A model generated the notes under the pieces. That model was given only the letters and a program-made list of their open reading frames with translations. It was not told the origin of the DNA and searched no databases. Shown one piece after another: positions 21,487 to 33,100 of a stretch of DNA of 64,000 nt. The position numbers and the translations under genes were made by a program. Position 1 is the stretch's first letter, and every line of letters begins with the position of its first letter. Source of the DNA: Euglena gracilis (lineage: Eukaryota; Euglenida; Euglenophyceae; Euglenales); NCBI GenBank assembly GCA_039621445.1, contig CP154954.1, forward strand, positions 60,074,168 through 60,138,167, given 5' to 3'.

Positions 21487-22630
21487 TAAAACCTATTTTG
21501 TCTGGGCCCGACGCTGTCTTGATATTCATTCGACCGCACTGCCTGGACAGAAATATGGTCAAAAAAGGTTTTTTGGCCCATTAACGGGCGCCTGAATGCA
21601 AATCGACTGACATAAACGACGCCTGAATGGAAATCGACTGACATAAACGGGCGGCTGAATGGAAATCGACTGACATAAACGGGCGCCTGAATGGAAATCG
21701 ACCGACATAAACGGGCGCCTGAATGGAAATTGACTGACATAAACGGATTCCGATGTCTTGGAAGTCGACCGACCTTTTGTTTCCTTTTTTTGAATGCCCT
21801 TTTGTTCCGTTTTGCGACATTGTACGTTTCAGTCTGAAATCCGTTAATGTCGACCAACCTTTTGTCTCTTTTTTTTCTGGGATGCTTTTTTCTTCCATTT
21901 TGAAAGAAACAATCTCTATATCAAGAACTGTGTCTTAAACGCAGACTCTGACCTGAGTCTGTGTTCCAAAACTCAGAAACAGACTCAGCGTTTCGAAACA
22001 CAGACCCAGGTCAGAGTCTGTGTTTTTTTAGAAACACAGATTTTGACCAAAGCCATGTTGCTAGGAACACAGCCTTGCAATAGAATAGAATTGCAATACA
22101 GCCGTTGAACCCAGAAAATAGGTTTAACATTGCCAAATCACTCCTCGCCCGAAAGCTTTTCTTTCAGATGACCAGTGATGACAACTGGTTCAGGGCTAAT
22201 TTGCCGAATTCTTTTTCTGAAGTTCTAGAAAATGATAATCTTAAGTTCCGTCCTTCCGTCTGTTCCATCCAAAGTTCAGCCAGCTGTGATCACCTGACCG
22301 CAAAATTTGGTTTTTGTCTGGTCCATAACGCCTCCACAACCCCATAGGACCAAAAATGTCGAAAAAAAAGGGAAATCCAAAATGTCCAAAAAGTCACTAA
22401 AAATTCCCAATCTGACCAGCAACAGATTTCAATGGAATGGAAATCGACCGACATAAACGGGTGCCTGAATGGAAATCGACCGACATAAACGGGCGCCGGA
22501 ATGGAAATCGACTGACATAAACAATTTCAGCCTGAAATCCGTTAATGTCAGTAGAATTTCAAGACAGGCGTCGGGCCCAGAAAATGGGTTTTAGCTGAAA
22601 ACCGTATCGTTCAAACGGGTGATGTCTTGA
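21487..22630 (-). mobile_element. repeat element 'GTCAGTCGATTTCCATTCAGGCG', copy A
   Basis: Contains tandem ~33-bp units (GGCGCCTGAATGGAAATCGA... at 21590-21745 and again 22430-22520), the terminus TATATCAAGAACTGTGTC at 21917, nested palindromes of CAGACTCTGACC, and a 22150-22360 part (GCCCGAAAGCTTTTC...GGTCCATAACGCC) that recurs in plus orientation at 40680-40920 and 41570-41860. No protein; translated ORFs differ only by repeat copy. Confidence 0.65.
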
Positions 22631-23560
22631 AAATTGTTTCACCCAAACAGTTTGGGGGGGGGGGTGAGGGTATTTGCCTGTCGAAATTTGGAATTGGCAC
22701 ACCGAGTTAGGAATTTGCCACTCAGAATTCGCTCAAAAATGGGAGTTTATTTGTTGGATTGGGCATTTGTCTCTGAAAATTTGGAATCGGCACACAACAA
22801 ATTAGGCATTTACACCACCACGGGACCCCAAAACGGCCACTCTGGGGGAGGGGACACTTTGGGGGGGGGGGTCAATTTTTGGGCTTCGGCGCCTTCGCCG
22901 CCAAAAGAAAGTGGCCACACTAGGGGGGGGGGGCAGGGAGTGGTGTGGGTCACGGGGGGGTCACGGGGGGGGGGGGTCACTGGGGAAGTATGCCACTTTG
23001 GAGGTAGTCGGGAGCAGCATCCATGATGTTGCATCCCATCACGAGAAGGGCGGCATGCACCCTAAAATCGGTGTTTTTTGGGTCCAAAAAGTGCTCATTT
23101 TTGGTCATTTTTGGGCCATTTTTGAAAGAAAAAAATTCTTTTTGGTCCGAAAGTGGGCTCATGGCGGTAGACTGGGGGGGGCACCCTCACCCCCCCAATT
23201 GCCCCCCCCCCCTAATTGGCTAATTGGGGGGTCCTTAAGGGAGGTCCATTGGCCAATTAGAAGGGGGGGGGTTAGCCCAATTGGCCAATGGACGTTCCCT
23301 TGGCCAACTTTGGCCAATTTCGGCAAGGGCTTGGAAAACCTCCAAAAACGTCCATTTCGAAAATGTTAAAAATTGCCGGATAAGAAAAAGTCATGACCAA
23401 TCCAAAAATGCACAAAAAATCGACCAATTTTGCACACGTCAAAAATTATGGGGTCGGGGTCCTCGAGCCCCCCCCCCCCTAATTGTCCCCCCCCCCTAAT
23501 TGGCTAATTGGGGGTCTGAAGGAGCCCGGCCATTAGCCAAATAGGGGAGGGGGGGGTGAG
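22631..23560. repeat. poly-G/poly-C element cluster
   Basis: Runs of up to 14 G alternate with GTCACTGGG/GTCACG words (22930-22985), GGCCACTCTGG words (22835, 22905) and TAATTGGC words (23205-23290, 23480-23540). CGGCGCCTTCGCCGCC at 22888 is the hairpin word also seen in other families. The stretch 23060-23160 (GTCCAAAAAGTGCTCATTTTTGG) recurs at 45715, 46345, 48290 and 56740. Confidence 0.6.
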
Positions 23561-24370
23561 GGTAGTGGGCAGTCGGCCGACCACCCAACTGGTCGGCCGA
23601 CTAGGCCTGGTCGGTAGCTAGTCGGCGAGACGGGGGGGGGGGGGGGGTAGTGGGTAGTACAAGTCGGCGAAATACCCACTCTAATGTGCCAACGGGTCAA
23701 AACCGCCGACGTTTAAGCCCCCCCCATGAAGTAAATCCTATGCAAACTAGTCAGTGGCTAGTCGGTGGTCATAAAAATGGCTTGTGGCAGGCCCAAATCA
23801 CCCGGAAATGGTCCGGATGGGTCCAAATAAGTGCCTTACACCAACATACCAACCCCCCCCTCTATTTGTCCCCCCCCCTAATTGGCCAGAGCCCAGGTGG
23901 CCAATTAGGGGGGGGGGGTTACTCATTTCAAGGGAAAATGTCTTTACCACCCCCCCCCCCTATTGTCCCACCGACCTCTCCCCGGGAGGCCCGACCGGAC
24001 AGTAAGGGGGGGGGGGGGACAAAAAGGGGGTACCAAAGCAATTTTCATTGGCCGGGCCAAAAAATCCCCCGTCGGCCGGGGCCCAGGGACAATAAGGGGG
24101 GGGGGACAATAAGGGGGGGGGGGTATTCGGGTGTTTTAGGCAAGGTTCCCGTTTTTTTTGTTTTAAAACAAAGCAAAAAAACTTTCATGAATAAAAAAGG
24201 TTTAAAAACGGTTTTTTGTTTCAAAAAAGGGTGTTTTTTTAAATAAAACACTACAAATAGGAAGAAAACCTGTTTTAAACAACTTGTTTAAAAAACAGCC
24301 CGGGAACCTTGGTTTTAGGGGGTTCGCGACTGTAAAGGACGGGGTCCAGGTGGCCAATTAGGGGGGGGGT
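23561..24370. repeat. poly-C elements with TAATTGTCC / TATTGTCCC words
   Basis: Successive C runs separated by TAATTGGCC, TATTTGTCC and TATTGTCCC and facing G runs with GGACAATAA. Its core near 24036-24080 reads, on minus, CCGACGGGGGATTTTTTGGC then CCAATGAAAATTGCTTTGG, and matches the element at 51645. GTCGGCCGAC palindromes at 23570-23640 recur at 41900-42050 and 42890-43020. Confidence 0.65.
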
Positions 24371-25106
24371 CGCTGAGCTCTTATCCCTTTATGGGTAAGA
24401 GCGAAGCTTACCACCATCAAAATCCCCCCCCTCGACCCCCCCCTCCCCCCCCCCCCGGGTCGGGGCCACCTGGAGAACCGATGGATTATCACCATGATCC
24501 CAGCCCAGTTCCCGAAATTTTTTTTTTCAGTCACGAGCGACTGGATTCCTAGTTTCCGAATCACCTGGGTTTGACCCCCAACTCCCCGCCAGGCCCGAGT
24601 TATTCACGCGCGAAGGGGTCCAAACTCGGTAGGATTTACCCGCCCCCCCTGGATAAGCCCCCCCCCCTTGGACGGCCAAAAAATGTCAATTTTCAAAATA
24701 TCTCCAAAATGAAGCCAAACCAAAGGAAATGTCCGGAGACCTAATTTGAAGCCCTTGGAACGCCCCATCCACCGGTATTTTGATTTCCCCACAACTCCCC
24801 GCCTAGCCCGAGATACGGCCGTTTTCGGCGCAGACGGCCGTTTTGTACACTTTTCCCTCTGTTCGACTTAGCCGTTTTCGGGGGGTGGGGGGTCAAAAAA
24901 TCGATGTTTTCAAATTTTCTCGAAAATGATGCAAAACCAAACGAAATGTCCAGAGACCTAAATTGAAGCCCTTGGAACGCTCTATCTACTGGGATTTTGG
25001 TTTCCCCGCAACTCCCCGCCCAGCCCGAGATACGGGCGTTTTTTGGCCAATTTGGGCCATTTCTGGCCATTTTGTACACTTTTCCCTCTGTTCGACATAG
25101 CCATTT
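24371..25106 (+). repeat. left arm of large inverted repeat
   Basis: Starts with CGCTGAGCTCTTATCC, which folds onto GGGTAAGAGC a few bases later. Arm sequence (CCCGAGATACGGCCGTTTTC, GTGTACACTT-type and CTCTGTTCGACTTAGCC words) is repeated in opposite orientation at 53881-54607. Inside the arm a ~180-bp unit (ACTCCCCGCC...CGAGATACGG...GTCCGGAGACC) occurs three times with variation. No gene. Confidence 0.85.
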
Positions 25107-28100
25107 TTGGCCAAAAAAGTCGAAAAAAATTGAAAAATTTTTTTTTGCTTGAAACGATGTTTTTTGGCCTCCCGGACCCGGAAAAACTGTTTTTGAACCG
25201 AAAACGAGCGTTTTTCGACCGGCCGGCGCCCCGTTTTGGGCCGCCGACCCGGGCCAAAACCGGGTCACAAAAGTCGAAAAAAATCGAAAAAAAATTTTTT
25301 GCCCGAAACGATGTTTTTTGGCCTCCCGGACCCGGAAAAACTGTTTTTGAGCCGAAAACGAGCGTTTTTCGACCGGCCGGCGCCCCGTTTTGGGCCGCCG
25401 ACCCATTGACTGTGGGCCAAAACCGGGTCAAAAAAGTCGAAAAAAATGGAAAAAAAATTTTTTGCCCGAAACGATGTTTTTTGGCCTCCCGGACCCAGAA
25501 AAACTGTTTTGGAGCCGAAAACGAGCGTTTTTCGACCGGCCGGCGCCCCGTTTTGGGCCGCCGACCCATTGACTTTGGGCCAAAACCGGGTCAAAAAAGT
25601 CGAAAAAAATCGAAAAAAATTTTTTTGCCCGAAACGATGTTTTTGGGCCTCCCGGACCCAGAAAAACTGTTTTCGAGCCGAAAACGAGCGTTTTTCGACC
25701 CGCCGGCGCCCCGTTTTGGGCCGCCGACCCATTGACTTTGGGCCAAAACCGGGTCAAAAAAGTCGAAAAAAATCAAAAAAAATTTTTTTGCCCGAAACGA
25801 TGTTTTTTGGCCTCCCGGACCCGGAAAAACTGTTTTTGAGCCGAAAACGAGCGTTTTTCGACCCGCCGGCGCCCCGTTTCGGGCCGCCGACCCATTGACT
25901 TTGGGCCAAAACCGGGTCAAAAAAGTCGAAAAAACTCGAAAAAAAATTTTTTGCCCGAAACGATGTTTTTTGGCCTCCCGGACCCGGAAAAACTGTTTTT
26001 GAGCCGAAAACGAGCGTTTTTCGACCCGCCGGCCCAAACCAAAACCGGTTTGGGCCGGTTTGGCCCAAACCGGTTTGGCCGGTTTGGGCCAAACTGGCCG
26101 GCCCAAAGTCGGCGGCCGCTTTGGGCCGCCGACGCATTGACTGTGGGCCAAAACCGGGTCAAAAAAGTCGAAAAAAATGGAAAAAAATTTTTTTGCCCGA
26201 AACGATGTTTTTTGGCCTCCCGGACCCAGAAAAACTGTTTTGGAGCCGAAAACGAGCGTTTTTCGACCGGCCGGCGCCCCGTTTTGGGCCGCCGACCCGG
26301 GCCAAAACCGGGTCAAAAAAGTCGAAAAAAATGGAAAAAAATTTTTTTGCCCGAAACGATGTTTTTTGGCCTCCCGGACCCAGAAAAACTGTTTTGGAGC
26401 CGAAAACGAGCGTTTTTCGACCGGCCGGCGCCCCGTTTTGGGCCGCCGACCCATTGACTTTGGGCCAAAACCGGGTCAAAAAAGTCGAAAAAAATCGAAA
26501 AAAAATTTTTTGCCCGAAACGATGTTTTTGGGCCTCCCGGACCCAGAAAAACTGTTTTCGAGCCGAAAACGAGCGTTTTTCGACCCGCCGGCGCCCCGTT
26601 TTGGGCCGCCGACCCATTGACTTTGGGCCAAAACCGGGTCAAAAAAGTCGAAAAAAATCAAAAAAAATTTTTTTGCCCGAAACGATGTTTTTTGGCCTCC
26701 CGGACCCGGAAAAACTGTTTTTGAGCCGAAAACGAGCGTTTTTCGACCCGCCGGCGCCCCGTTTCGGGCCGCCGACCCATTGACTTTGGGCCAAAACCGG
26801 GTCAAAAAAGTCGAAAAAACTCGAAAAAAAATTTTTTGCCCGAAACGATGTTTTTTGGCCTCCCGGACCCGGAAAAACTGTTTTTGAGCCGAAAACGAGC
26901 GTTTTTCGACCCGCCGGCCCAAACCAAAACCGGTTTGGGCCGGTTTGGCCCAAACCGGTTTGGCCGGTTTGGGCCAAACTGGCCGGCCCAAAGTCGGCGG
27001 CCGCTTTGGGCCGCCGACGCATTGACTGTGGGCCAAAACCGGGTCAAAAAAGTCGAAAAAAATGGAAAAAAATTTTTTTGCCCGAAACGATGTTTTTTGG
27101 CCTCCCGGACCCAGAAAAACTGTTTTGGAGCCGAAAACGAGCGTTTTTCGACCGGCCGGCGCCCCGTTTTGGGCCGCCGACCCATTGACTTTGGGCCAAA
27201 ACCGGGTCAAAAAAGTCAAAAAAAAAAGAAAAAAAATTTTTTTTGCCCGAAACGATGTTTTTTGGCCTCCCGGACCCGGAAAAACTGTTTTTGGGCCGAA
27301 AACGAGCGTTTTTCGACCCGCCGGCGCCCCGTTTTGGGCCGCCGACCCATTGACTTTGGGCCAAAACCGGGTCAAAAAAGTCGAAAAAAATCGAAAAAAA
27401 TTTTTTTGCCCGAAACGATGTTTTTTGGCCTCCCGGACCCAGAAAAACTGTTTTGGAGCCGAAAACGAGCGTTTTTCGACCCGCCGGCGCCCCGTTTCGG
27501 GCCGCCGACCCATTGACTTTGGGCCAAAACCGGGTCAAAAAAGTCGAAAAAACTCGAAAAAAATTTTTTGCCCGAAACGATGTTTTTTGGCCTCCCGGAC
27601 CCGGAAAAACTGTTTTTGAGCCGAAAACGAGCGTTTTTCGACCCGGACGGCCCCCCCGTTTTGGGCCGCCGACCCATTTGACTTGGCCCAAAAAACCGGG
27701 TCAAAAAAGTCGAAAAAAATGGAAAAAAAATTTTTTGCCCGAAACGATGTTTTTTGGCCTCCCGGACCCAGAAAAACTGTTTTGGAGCCGAAAACGAGCG
27801 TTTTTCGACCGGCCGGCGCCCCGTTTTGGGCCGCCGACCCATTGACTTTGGGCCAAAACCGGGTCAAAAAAGTCGAAAAAAATCGAAAAAAAATTTTTTG
27901 CCCGAAACGATGTTTTTTGGCCTCCCGGACCCGGAAAAACTGTTTTTGAGCCGAAAACGAGCGTTTTTCGACCCGCCGGCGCCCCGTTTTGGGCCGCCGA
28001 CCCATTGACTTTGGGCCAAAACCGGGTCAAAAAAGTCGAAAAAAATCGAAAAAAAAATTTTTGCCCGAAACGATGTTTTTTGGCCTCCCGGACCCAGAAA

Positions 28101-30105
28101 AACTGTTTTCGAGCCGAAAACGAGCGTTTTTCGACCGGCCGGCGCCCCGTTTTGGGCCGCCGACCCATTGACTTTGGGCCAAAACCGGGTCAAAAAAGTC
28201 GAAAAAAATCGAAAAAAAATTTTTTGCCCGAAACGATGTTTTTTGGCCTCCCGGACCCAGAAAAACTGTTTTTGAGCCGAAAACGAGCGTTTTTCGACCC
28301 GCCGGCGCCCCGTTTTGGGCCGCCGACCCATTGACTTTGGGCCAAAACCGGGTCAAAAAAGTCGAAAAAAATCGAAAAAAAATTTTTTGCCCGAAACGAT
28401 GTTTTTTGGCCTCCCGGACCCGGAAAAACTGTTTTTGGGCCGAAAACGAGCGTTTTTCGACCCGCCGGCGCCCCGTTTTGGGCCGCCGACCCATTGACTT
28501 TGGGCCAAAACCGGGTCAAAAAAGTCGAAAAAAATCGAAAAAAAAATTTTTGCCCGAAACGATGTTTTTTGGCCTCCCAGACCCAGAAAAACTGTTTTCG
28601 AGCCGAAAACGAGCGTTTTTCGACCGGCCGGCGCCCCGTTTTGGGCCGCCGACCCATTGACTTTGGGCCAAAACCGGGTCAAAAAAGTCGAAAAAAATCG
28701 AAAAAAAATTTTTTGCCCGAAACGATGTTTTTTGGCCTCCCGGACCCGGAAAAACTGTTTTTGGGCCGAAAACGAGCGTTTTTCGACCCGCCAGCGCCCC
28801 GTTTTGGGCCGCCGACCCATTGACTTTGGGCCAAAACCGGGTCAAAAAAGTCGAAAAAAATCGAAAAAAAATTTTTTGCCCGAAACGATGTTTTTTGGCC
28901 TCCCGGACCCAGAAAAACTGTTTTTGAGCCGAAAACGAGCGTTTTTCGACCCGCCGGCGCCCCGTTTCGGGCCGCCGACCCATTGACTTTGGGCCAAAAC
29001 CGGGTCAAAAAAGTCGAAAAAACTCGAAAAAAAAATTTTTGCCCGAAACGATGTTTTTTGGCCTCCCGGACCCGGAAAAACTGTTTTTGAGCCGAAAACG
29101 AGCGTTTTTCGACCCGCCGGCCCAAACCAAAACCGGTTTGGGCCGGTTTGGCCCAAACCGGTTTGGCCGGTTTGGGCCAAACTGGCCGGCCCAAAGTCGG
29201 CGGCCGCTTTGGGCCGCCGACGCATTGACTGTGGGCCAAAACCGGGTCAAAAAAGTCGAAAAAAATGGAAAAAAATTTTTTTGCCCGAAACGATGTTTTT
29301 TGGCCTCCCGGACCCAGAAAAACTGTTTTGGAGCCGAAAACGAGCGTTTTTCGACCGGCCGGCGCCCCGTTTTGGGCCGCCGACCCATTGACTTTGGGCC
29401 AAAACCGGGTCAAAAAAGTCGAAAAAAATCGAAAAAAAATTTTTTGCCCGAAACGATGTTTTTTGGCCTCCCGGACCCGGAAAAACTGTTTTTGGGCCGA
29501 AAACGAGCGTTTTTCGACCCGCCGGCGCCCCGTTTTGGGCCGCCGACCCATTGACTTTGGGCCAAAACCGGGTCAAAAAAGTCGAAAAAAATCGAAAAAA
29601 ATTTTTTGCCCGAAACGATGTTTTTTGGCCTCCCGGACCCAGAAAAACTGTTTTCAAGCCGAAAACGAGCGTTTTTCGACCGGCCGGCGCCCCGTTTTGG
29701 GCCGCCGACCCATTGACTTTGGGCCAAAACCGGGTCAAAAAAGTCGAAAAAAATCGAAAAAATTTTTTTTGCCCGAAACGATGTTTTTTGGCCTCCCGGA
29801 CCCGGAAAAACTGTTTTTGGGCCGAAAACGAGCGTTTTTCGACCCGCCGGCCCAAACCAAAACCGGTTTGGGCCGGTTTGGCCCAAACCGGTTTGGCCGG
29901 TTTGGGCCAAACTGGCCGGCCCAAAGTCGGCGGCCGCTTTGGGCCGCCGACGCATTGACTTTGGGCCAAAACCGGGTCAAAAAATTCGAAAAAAATCGAA
30001 AAAATTTTTTTTGCCCGAAACGATGTTTTTTGGCCTCCCGGACCCAGAAAAACTGTTTTCGAGCCGAAAACGAGCGTTTTTCGACCGGCCGGCGCCCCGT
30101 TTTGG
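25107..30105 (+). repeat. ~163-bp satellite array, about 30 units
   Basis: Tandem units with the order TTTGGGCCAAAACCGGGTC, an A-rich part with GTCGAAAAAA, CCCGAAACGATGTTTTTTGG, CCTCCCGGACCC, AAACGAGCGTTTTTCGACC and GGGCCGCCGACCCAT. Most units are 163 bp. Four variant units (ending near 26137, 27022, 29225, 29955) carry an extra block built of CCAAACCGGTTTGG palindromes. A higher-order duplication of 885 bp is visible (25591-26475 against 26476-27360). All frames are almost stop-free on both strands, so the many ORFs of 100-370 codons here are artefacts. Inverted units are at 53262-53880. Confidence 0.97.
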
Positions 30106-30121
30106 GCACTACGTAACCTCT

Positions 30122-33100
30122 TTAGACTGCCTATTTCCGGCACCGGAACCAGGGGGTACCTCAGTGGGTGCATGCGCAGATGACTACTGTGCGGACAGCG
30201 ATGACCACAGTGACGAGGACGTATCGCAAGACACGGATGGCTCAGATGCTGAACAACGGGAGCACCAACAACTAGAACAGGCACTGGAAGAAAACGTACT
30301 GCCAAAAAAGGTGCGGCCTCAACATTGCACTGATCCTTTTGTGGAGGACGGTTCCACAACGGAACTTATTTCTCTGGACTACGACGGGAAAACAATCATT
30401 GTGGGTTTTCCCGCTGCATACAACTATGCACTGAGGGGAGGGGAATTGGAGCACATCAGTGCTTTAGAATATGCAACACATTTCACACTGCACAACAACA
30501 CAGAGGACATTGAGCAAGACAGCACACATGCTCGTCCGCATAATGCCGCATTCAACCTGCATGACAGGCATTTGTTGGCTGGCAAATGGGTCCAAAAAGC
30601 TGGAAGCCAATTTCGATGCCCTGTGATGGCGGGAAAGAAATTACCCAAATGGCCCGGGGACGACGGCACCCAGGAAGCCAAAGATATTTGGGCAACGTAC
30701 ATCATGACCGTCATTGTTCCATGGAGCATTGACAACCCTCCTCAGTTGACATGGGACCACTTCAGGCAATGGCTCTCCAAGTCAAGTCAGGAAAATGCAT
30801 CCTATCTTGACAGGGCTCGCCACGCATTCGTTCAACGCTTGCAGGTCGGAGCCACAGGTAAAAAAGACACGGCAATCATGGCAAACATCATACGTCAAAG
30901 AAACAAAAAGCAATGGGGCATACCTCATCCCCTTGATGTTGACTTTAATGCGCAAAATGAAAAAACCGCATTGCGAGACCTGCAAAAGCAAGGGAAAATG
31001 GATCTATTCAATGAGACACTCCACAACATACACGAGGGGCTACAAAGACAAACTCGGGATCAACGATCGTGTTCAAGAACATGTGCAACAGAAAATTTTC
31101 AGTTTATTTGGAGAGGGATTTACAAGGCAAAATCCCCGGCCAACTCCACAGGAGCAGCATTACCTATATATGAAGCAACAGGGCAGAACCCCTTCAACGA
31201 ACATGTGCCGTTCATGCAAATGTTACGCGACGTTTACATCGCCCTGAGGACAGATTTAAATCCCATTCCCAAAGAGCAAGAGCAGCACACCACAGGTCCA
31301 AACACACATCAACACCCCGTTGAGCAGCATTTGCCTGTGTTACTGACAAATGAACAGGAATTGATTGTAAACCAATTGTTCGATTATGCTCAATTAGCAT
31401 CCACCTGTGATACCTCAGCAATGCCAAAGGCGCCTTTAATTGCAATCCATGCAGGACCAGGGACAGGGAAAAGTACATTGGCACGTGTGTTGCAGCAACG
31501 CCTCAGTGCTTCTTTTGGGTCAAATGTACTCCGATTCATGGCGCCCTCAGGCGTCGCTGCATGCAATTTGCATAAGGGATCAACATGCCATCACGGTGTG
31601 GGTTTGAGTGTCTTCGGGGAGGAAGGTGGTGATGAAGCGTGGAAAGAGCTTGGCAAAGACAAATTGTACAAGCTGCGAATTCAGTTCCTAGATTGCAAGG
31701 TGCTGTTGATTGACGAGATGTCCATGTTGACATGCAAAATGTTGCGCGACATCGACAAAAGAATGAGAAAGGTGTGCAATAACACCACTGAACCGTTCGG
31801 TGGAATGTGCGTAGTGCTGATGGGTGATTTTGTGCAAATTCCCCCAGTGGGTGGCGGGGATTTGTACATTCAGCCCCGTTCTCAAGCAGCAAGCAGTTTA
31901 GATGCTTTGGAAGGATACAATTTATTTCGTACTTTCAAAATTGTCACTCTGCACACTCAGCATAGGGCAAAAGATCCTTCCCATATGCAGGCCATTGCAG
32001 CTTTCCGTGACTGGTCAATACAGGGTTTGCAAATTCGAGACAAGTTTTGTGCAACATTGAAACTCATCAGCACAACTGACACCGCACACGATCCATCATG
32101 GACAAGTGCCCTGATTGTCTCCACAGACCGTAAATGCGTGCATATGGTGAACGAGGTGATGATTCAAGTGTTCGCATCAACCGTCAACAGGCCAATCATC
32201 AAATGGAAAATGCCGCTGAAAACAGACATCGCATCACGGTTCTCAACAAACCTGAAGGATTCCATATACCATAGCGTAAAAGATCTGTGGGCACACGTTG
32301 TCATTGGTTGTCCCATAACATTGACACACAACATTCGCCCGGAACGAGGTTTGTCAAATGGGACCAGAGGTCACGTGCACTCAATTGTCCTAAACGAAGA
32401 AGAACCACATGAAACCCTTCAGGCAATTCAGGCCGCAACAGGGGGGGATATTGTTACTTTGCTGCATGCCCCTTCGGTGGTAAACGTCTCAGTGCCAAGA
32501 GATGACACCGAATCCATAGCATTGTACATGACACCCACGGGTGAAAGAGTTGTGCCATTGTTTCCCATACCTCGAGAGGTCAATGTTGCGCGATACATAC
32601 AACTACCATGCAAAAACAAAGGAAACATCACTGTGCTGGCACATCCATTTCATTTGTTATTCGCCACAACCTACCATGGGGTACAATGTCGAACTTTGGA
32701 CAAAGTCATCCTTTGTGTGGATCATCCCATATCCCCGCCATTATCATACAATGCATTCTATGTCGGAATCAGCAGAGTGCGCAGTACCAGTGACATCCGC
32801 CTAATCCAATTGCGAAGCGCTGATACAATAATTCAAGTCACCGAACGCTTGCGATCACTTGTACCTCGGGCCCAAATGGTAAATTACATGTGCCAACACA
32901 AATCCATGCCGCTCACTTTTGAATTTCTCCAACGTTCTTACTCACACGTTGGAATAATCTACAACAAAAAAGGGGCAAACAAGTTGTGCACAAGGACAAA
33001 TCCTGCACATCTGCTGCAATGCAGAAAAGGATGTGGACAAGGCTTTCAGAAAAATGAACACCGGAACGAACATGAGAAAGGCTGCTCCGTTCTGACCACA

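Noticed and set aside
25107-30121. Dozens of ORFs of 100-370 codons on both strands
   Set aside because: They follow the satellite period and contain the same peptide in three frames; stop-poor repeat, not genes.
29939-30121. N-terminal ~60 codons of the 1300-codon helicase frame
   Set aside because: This part is satellite sequence and begins at a TTG, not an ATG; excluded from the gene.
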